Below, one piece after another: positions 1 through 10,386 of a stretch of DNA of 64,000 nucleotides (positions within the stretch are counted from its first letter, which is position 1; every line of letters starts with the position of its first letter). Source of the stretch: Nageia nagi (taxonomy: Eukaryota > Pinophyta); contig JBITNC010000002.1 in the NCBI GenBank assembly GCA_050084985.1, forward strand, positions 3,782,001 through 3,846,000. Direction: 5' to 3'. A model generated the notes under the pieces. That model made no database searches. It was not told the origin of the DNA and worked only from the letters and a program-made list of their open reading frames with translations. Position numbers and translations under genes: made by a program.

Positions 1-52
1 TTAATACATATAACAGTAAATACAAATAGGAGCAAAGAGATATAACACAACA
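1..52 (-). repeat. 3' LTR, first 52 bases only
   Basis: On the minus strand the bases after the polypurine tract begin TGTTGTGTTATATC, the usual TG start of an LTR. The rest lies beyond the window. Confidence 0.55.
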
Positions 53-60
53 AGAATGCT

Positions 61-70
61 CCCCCTGAGA
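61..70 (-). other. Polypurine tract of the minus-strand copia element
   Basis: The minus strand reads TCTCAGGGGG just before the 3' LTR and shortly after the RNase H stop. This is the expected position of the plus-strand primer of a copia element. Confidence 0.65.
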
Positions 71-89
71 ATGTGCATCCAATCACTAG

Positions 90-1720
90 TCAATGCTTAG
101 GAAGTGTGATCACTCCTAATTTCTCATGTAGGTACATAAAGATGTCTTTGGGTAGCGGTTTGGTGAAGATATCAACCACCTGCTCTATGGTTGGAACATA
201 TTCCAACTTAACTTCTCCTTTTGCAACTTTTTCTTTTAGAAAGTGATATCTTATCGCTATGTGCTTTCTCCTACAGTGCATCACAAGATTTTTTGAAATA
301 TTGATTGCACTAGTATTGTCACACCTGAGTGTAGTGGGATCACTAACCTGAATCTCCAAATCCTTTAGCATTTGTTTCATCCATAGGACCTGTGTGCAAC
401 ATGATGTGGCTACCATATACTCTATCTCTGTGGTGGATAATGACATTGAATCTTATTTCTTGCTATGCCAACTCACAAGATTATCTCCCAAGAGAAATGC
501 ACCTCCACTGGTACTCTTCCTATCATCTACACATCCTGCCCAATCTGCATCAGAATATGCAACCAAGGTGAAATATTCTCCTTTGGGATACCAAAGTCCA
601 TACTCCATGGTACCTTGCAGGTATCTAAAAATCCTCTTTACTACTGACACATGTGTGGCCTTTGGTGCTGCTTGATATCGTGCCACCAAATATACTACTT
701 GCAAAATATCTGATCTAGTAGCTGTAAGATACAAAAGACTACCAATCATAGATCGATATTGAGTTTGATCAACTGATGGTGCTTGATCATCCTTACTCAA
801 TTTACAACCTATCATCATGGGAGTGCTCACAGGTTTGTAATCCTCCATTTTGAACTTCTTCAACATCTCTTTAACATACTTATTTTGCGAAATAAAAATG
901 CCATTCTTCATTTGATTAACTTGCAAACCAAGAAAAAATGAAAGCTCACCTATCATAGACATCTCAAATTTTATTTGCATTCTATCTGCAAATTCCTTAC
1001 ACATCTCATCTCTACTACCCCTAAAAATGATATCATCCACATAAACAACAACAACTAATTGAGTCTCTTTTTCAGTTCTTATGTAGAGATTATTGTCAAC
1101 CATACCTTTCCTAAAGCCTTGTTGTATGAGATACGTATCAAACCTAGAATACCAAGCTCGAGGTGCCTGTTTAAGTCCATACAAAGCTTTATGCAACTTG
1201 CAAACTAGATCTAGATTTGATCCCAGCTGAAAACCATCTGGTTGCTCAATGTAGACTTCTTCTTCAAGTTTACCATTTAAAAATGCTGATTTTACATCCA
1301 TTTGGTATACCTTGAAGTTTTTGTACACTGCAAGTGCCAAAAATATTCTGGTTGCCTCCATTCTTGCCATTGGTGAAAAGTCTCCTCAAAATCAATACCT
1401 TCAACTTGTGCATAGCCTTTACACACTAATTATGTTTTATTTCTGACAACCTTACCATCTTCATTTAACTTGTTCCTAAAGACCCATTTGGTGCTGATCA
1501 CGTTCTTGTTCTTTGGTCTTGGAACTAGCTCCCAAGTTTTATTCTTTTCAATTTGATCAAGTTCTTCATTCATGGCCTTGATCCAACCTTCATCTTTACT
1601 TTCTTCAACAACACACTTTGGTTCAATACTGGATAGGAGAGAGTATTCCAGAGTTAATCTCTTCCTTGTTTGAACCCCTGCACTTACATCACCAATAACT
1701 TGCTCCTTTGGATGATCTTT
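90..1720 (-). pseudogene. Copia reverse transcriptase and RNase H (pol C-terminus)
   Basis: This is the copia RT (RVT_2) followed by RNase H. Readable blocks in order are WIKAMNEELDQIEKNKTWEL, KWVFRNKL, QMDVKSAFLNGKLEEEVYIE, LYGLKQAPRAWYSRF, the catalytic VVVYVDDIIF, FFLGLQV, and in RNase H YSDADWAGCVDDRKSTSG. The RT active site is intact. Damage seen: a stop in the block that should read NKxRLVCKGYAQ; a one-base loss in a T run near 1375, which throws the FSPMARMEA block out of frame; and a TAA after the WHSKK motif near 450, ahead of SLSTTEIEYMVA. RNase H ends at 90. Only a few lesions separate this from an open frame, so the element is younger than the others here. Confidence 0.9.
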
Positions 1721-1723
1721 CTT

Positions 1724-2367
1724 CTAGTTGTAGCTCGGTGTGTGTCTGCATTCTTCTATCTTTGAATCACTCATAGAGCCATCATTATGAGTGTTGCTCA
1801 TAGCTATGCTCTTATTTCTAGGTGTCACACAGGTAATCGTGGAACCATTTCCACCACTACTGCTTGAATTATTGCTTTGTACTGGAACTACTGGATTACT
1901 TTGACTTGCCCCTGAATTGTCTTCATAGATTGGGTAGTTCTCATCATCATCATCATTTGGTGTGGTCATATTCTCATCAAATTTAACATCTACACTCTCA
2001 ACAATCTTTCTCAACCTCTTATTGTAGCACTTGTAAGCTTTGCTATGAATAGAGTAACCAAGAAAAACTCCTTCATCAACCCTATCTTCAAATTTGTCAA
2101 GTCCTTCCTCGGTATTCTTTATGTAGCATTTGCTACCAAACACTCTGAAATGTTTTGCAATAGCCCTTTTTCCAAACCATAGCTCATATGGTGTCTTGTT
2201 CTCATGTCTTCGTAGCATACACCTATTCTGAATGTATATAGCTGTGTGCACTGCTTCCTTCCAATACCTATCTGCTACTCTACTTTCGATCAACATGGTT
2301 CATGCCATCTCTTGCACGGTTCTGTTCTTCCTCTCAAGAACTCCATTTTGTTGAGGGGTTCGTGTTG
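1724..2367 (-). pseudogene. Copia integrase, C-terminal part with the core deleted
   Basis: Read on minus, the segment opens with a frame giving RTPQQNGVLERKNRTVQEMA, the block that carries the glutamate of the integrase DDE triad. It continues through YWKEAVHTAIYIQNR, KTPYELWFGK and FRVFGSKCYI, then an acidic and Ser/Asn-rich linker to RT. A stop follows EMA. What should precede it (the segment with both catalytic aspartates, normally over 100 residues between the CNSCQKG motif and the PQQNG motif) is missing, so this copy cannot make active integrase. A further stop (SYN then stop) lies at the integrase/RT linker. Confidence 0.85.
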
Positions 2368-2937
2368 CTAAAAATTGTCTCCTAATGCCATGCTATTCCC
2401 TTTCTGACATGAATTGCAGATGCTATTTTGCGGTTTGCTAATTTTAGGAATGTCTCTTACTACATCCTTTGAACTAATCTTTACAAGATTATCAAAGCTG
2501 ATGTGACCAAGTCTTTGATGCCATAGCCAATTCTCTTCAACTTGTCCCATCATACATATTCTATCCGTATCATTCTCAAGTGTGTATAGATTTCTAGATG
2601 TTCTTGATCCAATTGCAACTATTCTGCCATTCTTTGCTTTTTGAACCTCGCATCCCTATTTCTTGAAAATTACTTCATGCCCTCTATCATAGATCTGACT
2701 TACACTGAGTAAGTTATGTTTCAGCCCTTCCACATACAACACATCCTCAGATCGTATCTTATTGTCATTGATACTCACTATGCCTCTGCCAACAATCTGA
2801 GCTCCATCATTATTACCAAACTTTACAGATCCTCCATCATAGTCCTGAATTTTAGTGAATTTATGTTTGTCACCTGTCATGTGACTTGAGCACCCACTAT
2901 CCAAGATCCATGGTGTTGGTTTCTTTTGAGCTTTCAA
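2368..2937 (-). pseudogene. Copia protease and GAG-pre-integrase domain
   Basis: The protease shows the aspartic motif in WILDSGCSSHMTG, followed by GSVKFGNNDGAQIVGRG and DVLYVEGLKHNLLSVSQ, all usual for copia. One stop lies after the block ending HEVIFKK. Downstream the GAG-pre-integrase zinc-binding region reads WLWHQRLGHIS then a CNSCQKG motif (His-His-Cys-Cys). Translation then runs into the integrase deletion at MALGDNF and a stop. The catalytic Asp-Ser-Gly is intact. Confidence 0.85.
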
Positions 2938-2939
2938 TG

Positions 2940-5056
2940 CTATCTACACAATCAAAGATGTTGTTTCCTCTTCTTTGAGAGCTTCTCTTTCTTTCCATAT
3001 ATGTTTTGGTACTATATTGGGCTTCTCTTTATCATTTATCTTCTGAACTTCAAGTTCTCCTTTTTTCAGTACTTCTCTGTTCTATCGTGTTTCAGGCTAC
3101 TGAAATGTTTGTACCTAAAAATGATTAGCACCATAGCCACTTCTACAATTTCTGGCTATATGTCCATAGTTATGACAGTTGTAGCATTCAATTTCATATT
3201 CCATCAATGGTGCAAATGCATTCCTACTAGCAAAATTTCTTGGTCCTACATTATATTTGCATTCAGCTATTTTGTGACCAAAACCATTGCATTTAAAATA
3301 GTAACCATAAAAGAAATAATTGAACCTAGGCTGTGGGTTTTGTCATGATGTTTGAGGTGTGGAAAACCTCCTTCTCCTTTGATGTGGCACATAAGTGAAA
3401 TCTTCATCATGATTGTACCTTTCATTTCTTGGCACATCAATTTGTTTTATGTATTGAGCTCTACCTCCATCCACTGGTTTTCTTTTCTCAGCTCTTGAAG
3501 TGTTTGGTGTAGCTTCCTTTACTTTTGCCTTTGGTACTTGTGGTGTTTCTGCCTTTTTGAATCCAAGCCCAAACTTAATGTGTGGAACTTTGTTCTGATC
3601 TAATTTTGGGGCTTTCGATGTCTCACCTTCTGTGAATCCAAGATCGAACTTGATGTTTGGAATCCTCTGATTATCTATCAACTCATTCAACTTTACCGTT
3701 CCTCTTTCAAGTTTGTGATATGTTTTGATTTTCTCATTTTTCTCTTCTAATTCATAATTTAGCGTTGCTAGCATGGCTTCCAACTCACTACAATACTCAA
3801 CTTTGACATAGAGTTGAGCTTCAAGATCTTCAATGATTTTGCAACACTCCTCTACTCGAACTTTTAGATCTACCACCATTTTCTCTGCTTGCATTAGCTT
3901 CTTCGATGTTTTCTTGTGGCTTTTTCTTTCTGAATGTACTTTCTTTTAAAGCTACTACTAGCTCTGCTTCTAGATCAACTATGCCTTCACCTTCTTCTTG
4001 ATTTTCTTCTTCACTTACCTCAAGGTCGAGTTTTCACTCATTTTCTTCTATTACCATAAAGAGTGCTTCTTCTGCTTCTAATTCTGATTTAGTTTTAGAA
4101 CTACCATCTGATGAACTTGAATGTTTTGAGATGAAACTTTTTCTTCTATAATTATTTCCTTTATACTGTGATTTCTTCTTACAATCACACTTTTCTCTAT
4201 GGGAGTCCTTTTCTTCCTTATTTTTATCACCATATGGGCATTTTATTGCAAAATGTCCAATGCCTTCACAATTGAAGCATTTTAAAGGTAATTTACCTTT
4301 GTACTTCCATCTACTACCTTTCTTCAGCTTTCTGACAAAATTTACTGCTAATGCATCTGAATCTTCATTACTGCTTGATTCACATTGTGTCTTTGATTTT
4401 TATCTAGATTTGAATGCTGCTTCTTTATCTGATGGCTTCTCTTTTGCTATTCTCATCTCATAAGCTATTAATGACCCATGAAGTTCATCCATTGAAAAAG
4501 TATTCATATCCTTGGCTTCTTCAATAGCAGAAACTTTAGAATTATACTTGTCAAGAAGAGAACGTAATACCTTTTTCATAATGATGGAGTCTTCTATCTT
4601 CTCTCCAAGACCCTGTATGGCATTTACTATCTCACTCACCCTATGCATGTACTCCTCAATTGATTTGTCTCCATTCATCTTGAGTCCTTCAAACTTTGCT
4701 CTGTGAGTTTGAAGCTTGGCCTCTTTTATTTTCACATCACCTTCGTGGATGCTCTTCAATTTATCCCAAATTTCCTTGGCTGATGTGCATGTCATAACCT
4801 TAGTCATTTTGCTATCCACTAATCCGCACATTAAAGCATTTTGTGCTTTGGAGTCATTTTGGAATTCCTTCTTTTCCTCTGAAGTTGTTAATGCCGTTGT
4901 AGGTGGGGTGTAACCATTTGCCACTGCTGTCCATACATCATATCCAAGAGACTTCAAATAAATTTGCATCCTCACTTTCCAATACTGATAATTTGTTCCA
5001 TTGAACAACGGTGCTCTGTTTGATGCGAATCCTTCACTATTGCTATTGCTTGCCAT
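2940..5056 (-). pseudogene. Copia gag with three CCHC zinc knuckles
   Basis: Gag begins at the ATG at 5056 (MASNSNSEG) with the UBN2-type capsid domain: NYQYWKVRMQIYLKSLGYDV, then ALMCGLVDSKMTKV and AKEIWDKLKSIHEG. The domain runs to a stop near 4400. Read through, three CCHC zinc knuckles follow: CFNCEGIGHFAIKC near 4230, CFKCNGFGHKIAEC near 3280 and CYNCHNYGHIARNC near 3190. Between the first and the other two lies a charged, probably coiled-coil region (3650-3894) and a twice-repeated IKF-x-LGF motif followed by Thr/Lys. Two knuckles downstream of a coiled coil is a larger gag than the minimal copia layout. Stops at about 4400 and 4035 and frame changes break it. Confidence 0.85.
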
Positions 5057-5100
5057 AATGTCACTTCCAAAATCTCCCTAGCTGATTTAGCCGATATAGG

Positions 5101-5118
5101 AACCTGCTCTGATACTAA
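5101..5118 (-). other. Primer-binding site (initiator tRNA-Met type)
   Basis: The minus strand reads TTAGTATCAGAGCAGGTT, close to the plant initiator-tRNA-Met complement TGGTATCAGAGC. It lies directly beside the TGTTGAAC LTR edge and upstream of gag, as expected. Confidence 0.8.
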
Positions 5119-5119
5119 T

Positions 5120-6950
5120 TGTTGAACTATGGGTGACACTAAGAGGGGGGGGGGGGTGAATCAGTGTATTTTAAAATTTTACTTATTTAATGCAAGCAAG
5201 TAAAACTCATCCACACAAATAGCAAACCATAACACAGAATTTATAGTGGAAACCCAATGCGGGAAAAACCACTCTCCAAAATGACTGCTTGGACTCCCAT
5301 CCAAATCCAGTTAGAAATCAATGCCCAATTTTACAGCACCAACTGAAGAACCAACACCAACTGACTTGACTCTGCAGCACCTACTGTAAGGAACACCTAT
5401 CCCCAAATTTACCAGCACCAACTGGATGGAGACACCAATCCCCTAGAGCCAAGGACCAACTCGACTCAACAAAGATAACAAAAATATTTTTGGGATGACT
5501 CCATAAGACTCTGATATTCTAGCTCAATTCAATCTACTGATTCTAACTCTGTAACTCCAACTTTGCACATCAATATACCAAAAGAACCAACTTAAAAAAA
5601 TACCAATTAACTCCACATTCAGATACCCATTAAGCTCCTCTTCCAAACTTCTAAGCTCAACCATCAAATCTTAAGAGATATGCTCAGTAATGCCTCTACA
5701 CTCAAATCCGGTAGAATAGAAAACATTACAATTTTTTTTTTACAATGCTCAATAATACAAATTGTAACCTGCATTTCTTTGCTAACTAGTCCATATGTAT
5801 GCTCTTACACAACATAATCCATGACTCCTCCTTTTCTCCTTGTCACAAATGCCTTCTTATGTAAAATTGAAAAAAAACCTTCACATACCCACCAAGAACA
5901 TTCAATACACTCTTTTTCACTCTAATATTCCCTAATAAACTTTCCAACCACTTTTTATTTTAACTATAAGCATTCTACATGATTTTTTTTTTTTGGTTGT
6001 GAATGGGAGTTACAACTTGGTTTGCCCATTCATGAAGTGCCACATCATAAATAAGACAAAACAACCTTTTTTCAAACACTTGCCATTCCAGCTCATGCAT
6101 ATTGTCAAACACTTCCCAATCCAAAACTGGAAAAAATAGAAAAATAGGCTAAATTAGCATTTTGCAGTTGCTGTAACTTTTGTACCATTCCACGAAAAAG
6201 ACTGCATCTTGAAGGAAAAATGTTCACAGTTATACCAACTATCATCATGTTAAATTTCACCATCTATCTCTTCTTTTACTAATTTCTATACCTCCAACAA
6301 AGTGGCCTTCGACGTTGTTTTTACAAACATTTTGTCAAACACTTGACATCCAAAGTTTGTGCACATTCAAGCTTCTCATACTTAGAGGCATTTTTGGAAA
6401 AATATCAATAGGACAAAATTGTTTCTTTTACATCCCTAAAGGTGTGAGATTCGACAGAATTCAAATTCAATCAATAAAAATCTCAATTTTGCATTTTTCT
6501 TGCTGATTTTGGACTTAAAAAGACAACTGTCAAAAATTGGAAAAAGTGAAAAATTAGCTTTTTGCAACTTCCACCATTTCTTCCTCAAGAATCCGTTTAA
6601 TCTAAAGTAAAAATATTTTGGTTCTTCATACATCAGACTACAACTAAAAAATTATTTGAAGTTATAAATCCTCATAGATTTATATATATACCTTCTACAA
6701 AATGCCATCTGATGCAGATTTTACAACTGTCAAACTATATGCAAAAATTCCCAACTAAGCTCCAACAAAGCAACTGAGTGGTCCAAACTCTGAACTAACA
6801 CCACCACTTCATTTCTTAATGTCAAGAAATGCTCCAAACTCTTTTTTGAACTTTCTAACATAATCTAATAGGAGCGCACCAAGCAAACACTGATCTAAGG
6901 TGGAATGTACCAAGTCCAAGTGAGTATGTTGACAACAATGATAACACAAC
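5120..6950 (-). repeat. Probable 5' LTR of the minus-strand copia element
   Basis: The inner edge is firm: plus strand TGTTGAACTATGGG begins one base from the PBS. The outer edge is inferred. The only place resembling the 3' LTR edge at 1-52 (ending ATATAACACAACA) is GATAACACAAC at 6941-6950, after which RNase H of another copia element starts. That gives an LTR of about 1.8 kb. No protein is encoded. It contains a 12-G homopolymer at 5145-5156 and several poly-T runs. Because the other LTR is off the window, similarity cannot be used to fix the outer end. Confidence 0.45.
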
Positions 6951-6967
6951 TGAACCTCACAAATAAC

Positions 6968-7457
6968 ACTCTTTGGATTCTTGGATTTTGACTATGGGGG
7001 AGATAAATATGATAGGAAGTCAACCTCTACATATTCGTTTAGCATTAGTTTAAGTGCTATCTCTTATGCTTCCAAAAAGTAGTCTACTGTTTCTCTTTCT
7101 ATCATAGAATTCGAATATCGTGCCATGTTTGTGGCAACCTAGGAAGCCATTTGGCTAAGGAATCTTCTGAAACAAATTAGGTATGAGCAAGGTGGCTCAT
7201 CTTTGATTTCTTCAAATAATCAATCAACTATTTCTTTAGCTAAGAATCTTGTATTCCACTAGAGAATAAAACATGTGGAAATCCATTCCCATTTTATCAG
7301 GAAGAATGTTCTTGATGGCATCATACACCTGGAGTATTGTCCATCCATCTTGAACTCTGCTGATCTGTTCATCAAACCCCTCCTAGAAGCTCAGTTTTGT
7401 AATCTTAAGGATGTTATTGAGTTGATGAAGTTGCCCTCAAGGGGGAGTGAAGTTTGA
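6968..7457 (+). pseudogene. Copia RNase H C-terminus, truncated family-B element
   Basis: The frame reads FGFLDFDYGGDKYDRKSTS, then SLSIIEFEYRAM, EAIWLRNLLKQI, SLAKNLVFH, HVEIHSHFIRKNVLDG, and ends LPSRGSEV and a stop at 7457. It matches block for block the RNase H of the longer element at about 56480-56974. Stops interrupt it at about 7078, 7141 and 7261. Everything N-terminal (gag to RT) is absent: the sequence switches at about 6968 to the LTR edge of the minus-strand element, so it was either cut by that insertion or truncated. Confidence 0.85.
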
Positions 7458-7594
7458 ATTCTTATGTTGAATTCATGTTTATGATGACAACTTCACCCCT
7501 AGGAGGATTTTGTGCTGTATAGTGTTGATTATGTTGTACACCTTCATGGTAAGTTCGCTCTACATGAGCAACTTATTGTACAAATTAGCCAATC

Positions 7595-7803
7595 TAGCAT
7601 TGTTTAGTTATCCATGTGTGAGGAACTCTTATGTGTCTTTTGGCATGTTTAGTTATCCATATGTGAGAAACTCATATATGCATACTCTATTTTTGGTTAA
7701 TCTAGCACTATTTAGTAATCCACATGTGAGAAACTCTTATGTGTCTTTTGGCATTGTTCAGTTATCCATATGTGAGGAACTTGTATGTGCATGCTCTATT
7801 TTC
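7595..7803 (+). repeat. 3' UTR tandem repeat, two 108-bp units (family B)
   Basis: Units start at 7595 and 7703. Each is built of two half-units sharing the core TTATCCATATGTGAG followed by a variant of AACTCTTATGTG. The same array has more units in the element at 57113-57830. The long open frame across it is repeat read-through. Confidence 0.85.
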
Positions 7804-8255
7804 TAATGATAATCAACACATGTTTTATATACAACAAGTGACTATAAGTTTTTTAGCATGACATCTTCGTGATGACTTATAGTGCACCATTGATCAATTC
7901 ATGATGGCATTTGTGTGATTCATCTATCCTTGTTGATATGAATATAATGCAACTAACTAATCTTATTATTTGAGCTGCTTATGACTTGCAGGTTCCTTTG
8001 AGATTGCAAGTTACTTACCTCAGGTATGCAGGCTCTTGGAGACTCTTCATGACTTCCAATTGGGTGACTACTTCATATACATTAAAATTGGTTGTGGTTA
8101 ATGATTGTATTTAGCAAAGTAGTGAGTCTCAAACTAGATCTTTCTTACTTCACAAATATGCAAAAAGTTCTCATCTCCATTGTATCTATTTGGAGGAGAA
8201 CTCTCTTACTTTCTCTTCTTCTTCTCTCTTACTCACTTTATCCCAATATTGCATT

Positions 8256-8264
8256 AAGGGGGAG
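8256..8264 (+). other. Polypurine tract, truncated family-B element
   Basis: AAGGGGGAG immediately precedes the LTR start TGTTGAAATG. An identical 11-base word, AAGGGGGAGTG, also occurs at 7439-7449 at the end of RNase H. Confidence 0.8.
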
Positions 8265-8762
8265 TGTTGAAATGTATAATGCATTATTGTAAAGGTTTTT
8301 ATTAAATCTTCTATGTAAGTTCACTAATACTTAAGGGTATCATTTGATACCTTAAGTATTTAAGTGAATATGATAATGTAACTTGTCTTACACTCCATGT
8401 CATGAGCATGCCCCTTGGGTAAAAGGATGTGCATGTCATGCTTTTGTACATTGGATAAAAGGGTGATATAAAAAGAAATTTTGGCCTATAAATAGAAGGC
8501 TCCCTCTTTGTGATCATACACCAAATTGTGGAGCAAAGTTATGCTATAGGATAGTGGTTAGGAGAAAAGAGTAGCAGAATTGTAAAAGTGCATATTTGTT
8601 AAGAAGAGAGATCTAGTTAGTGGATGTACTCCTAGTTGGAGGAACCACTTACATATTGTGTTATCTTTGTGAGATTGCTTTGTGTGATAGTTAGATGTGA
8701 ATTGAAAGCTTTCATATGATCTTGGTTATTTAGGAATGATCTTGTTAGTGTTAGTTCCTTCA
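8265..8762 (+). repeat. 3' LTR of truncated family-B copia element (498 bp)
   Basis: It starts TGTTGAAATGTATAATGC and ends GTTAGTTCCTTCA. It aligns end to end with the LTRs at 49846-50345 and 58283-58773. A TATAAATA box at 8487-8494 is shared. A near-perfect inverted repeat at 8329-8357 (ACTTAAGGGTATCA, two-base loop, TGATACCTTAAGT) lies in the U3-like part. Confidence 0.9.
8487..8494 (+). promoter_or_regulatory. LTR TATA box
   Basis: TATAAATA in CCTATAAATAGAAGGC, conserved in the same place in the other family-B LTRs (50066, 58489). It is probably the element's own promoter. Confidence 0.6.
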
Positions 8763-9627
8763 TTATTATGGTGTGTTGTAGGTCTATTCGATCATACATA
8801 ACCCAATGTTTAGTCAAATAATATTTTTCTAGTTTATTTAAAAAGTATAGGTCAACCATCTAGAGATGTGAGTGATCCCTTTTCCTCAAATAATTCTAAA
8901 TAATAGTTTTAGTCATTTGATCATCATGAGGAGTTGTATTTGCATATTTATATTTCGAGGTTGCCCTTTCAAAGTGACAAAACTCTCCATTATCATATTC
9001 TATAATTCTTTATCTTTTCACACATGGTTATGGATGTGGTCTATTGTAAATTATTGCTTATTAATTAAAGGAGGTTCATTGCACTAACAAATATAAGAGT
9101 TATAAGTGGAATTAAGGTAACATACTAAGACATAAAATGAGATAAAATAAAAAACATCATAATGAAAAAAAGTGAATGATGGTAGATAGAAATAAGGGGT
9201 TAAAAAAAAAGAGAAATATAAATCATTACAACATTTTCGATAATCGTCAAGATATTTACTATCTAAGGTAAGAGACATAAAATAGAAGCAAATATGATAT
9301 AAGAAGTTGATAGATGATTAGTGCTAGAATAAGGCACATCCTAAGTTGAGATAGAATTTGTTGAATCTATAATAAAGTGAGAACAAGTAAAACATAATAA
9401 TAATAATAATAATAAAAACTTATTCAATAATAAACTTATTCAAAAATTAAAAATAAAATTGATTGAGAAATGAAAGTATTATTATTAACTAAAGCATAAT
9501 AAGTTAAATTTCCTTATTAAGTACAAAATATCTTATAACCTTGGATGTTGCAATATAATTCTTGTTCTTCTAAAATATAAAAATTAATCTACTCATTATC
9601 CTTATCATTATGAAAAGCTTTTCATTT
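8763..9627. other. AT-rich spacer
   Basis: I see no gene here. It holds an (ATA)n microsatellite near 9395-9412 and A-rich runs near 9200. Short open frames on both strands look like chance. Confidence 0.6.
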
Positions 9628-10380
9628 TTAATATAAGGGAAATCTACAAAAATAGCCTTCATAAATTTAGAAATTACAAAAATGACCCTAAAAAATAGTA
9701 AATTACAAAAGTGGCCTTGTTCACCCAATCATGAAATTTTTGATGGGTATCTTTCCCACTTTCTCCGCACAAGAAGGATAAATAACCTCTACATTACCCA
9801 CTTCGTACACCATGACTGCACTTTGTAAAGAGGGTCATCTTAATGAGGCTATACATGTGTTGCAAAATGTTCATGACATTGGAGACTCCTCCACATATGT
9901 CTATCACTTACAATGCTCATCTAGAAGAAAATATTACACTAAAAAAATGATTACAAGACATGTACAAAATAGACTTCTTAAGGAAGTTGAAAATTTATTT
10001 ATGAAAATGCAGCACATGAATATTATGCATTCAACTAATTGCCATTGAGATTGAGAGCAAGGATCTTGGTGTAAAGCTTTCTTTACAAACTATAAGTGAT
10101 AGACATACACACAAGAGTCTACAATATCATAAACATTTTGCACATATGCACAACCTCATTGAGACAACACTCTTTACAAAGTGCAACCTAGGTGTGGAGT
10201 GGACAATGTAAAGGTGGTTTATTTTTCATGTGGGAAGAAAGTGTGAGAGACACCTAATAAATGATTTGAATGTAGTCAAAGATGATACAAAGCTATATTT
10301 GTAATTAAGAAGTTTTGAGAGCCATTTTTATAATTTCTTAATTTGTGAAGGTTACTCTTGAAAATGTCCTCTTAATATAA
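9628..10380. mobile_element. Mutator-like foldback element with captured PPR fragment (Pack-MULE type)
   Basis: The element spans 9637-10371 and is flanked by a perfect 9-bp direct repeat, TTAATATAA (9628-9636 and 10372-10380), the target duplication size of Mutator elements. The ends are inverted repeats: GGGAAATCTACAAAAATAGCC at the left matches the complement of the right end. The inverted similarity continues inward about 285 bp per arm, to roughly 9925 and 10085, leaving a loop of about 160 bp. The arms include PPR-like coding sequence, so a transcript through it would fold into a long imperfect hairpin. No transposase is present, so it is non-autonomous. Confidence 0.8.
9812..10048 (+). 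pseudogene. Pentatricopeptide-repeat (PPR) gene fragment
   Basis: The frame opens MTALCKEGHLNEAIHVLQNV and continues to DSSTYVYHLQ. This resembles the N-terminal repeats of plant PLS-type PPR proteins (LCKEGxLxEAL, then DSSTYxxLLQ). After that the frame is poor: an alternative frame around 9925-9960 fits a PPR better, and the loop carries LLKEVENLFMKMQ, helix-like for a PPR. An inverted, more decayed copy of the first part lies at about 10085-10200 in the right arm. Full PPR genes encode hundreds of residues, so this is only a captured fragment. The match is by pattern, not by search. Confidence 0.55.
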
Positions 10381-10386
10381 TTAAAG

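Larger units (their letters stand above)
1..6950 (-). mobile_element. Ty1/copia LTR retrotransposon, degenerate, left end off window
   Basis: Reading the minus strand from right to left, the parts appear in copia order: a probable 5' LTR, a PBS matching initiator tRNA-Met, gag with zinc knuckles, a DSG protease, integrase, RT with YVDD, RNase H, a polypurine tract and the first bases of the 3' LTR. Integrase before RT defines copia rather than gypsy. Several in-frame stops, at least one frameshift and a deletion in integrase make it non-autonomous. The 3' LTR is cut by the window edge, so LTR divergence and target duplication cannot be examined. The right end abuts the middle of another copia element's RNase H, suggesting insertion into that element. 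Confidence 0.85.

Noticed and set aside
394-675. Plus-strand open frames over the left copia element
   Set aside because: Antisense shadows of the minus-strand RT/RNase H frame.
5145-5156. Run of 12 G
   Set aside because: Homopolymer near the LTR edge; may vary through sequencing or slippage, no function inferred.
7510-7806. Open frame of 98 codons, plus strand
   Set aside because: Read-through of the 108-bp tandem repeat; same-frame repeats give repeated peptide pieces but no domain or start context. The same holds for 57039-57224.
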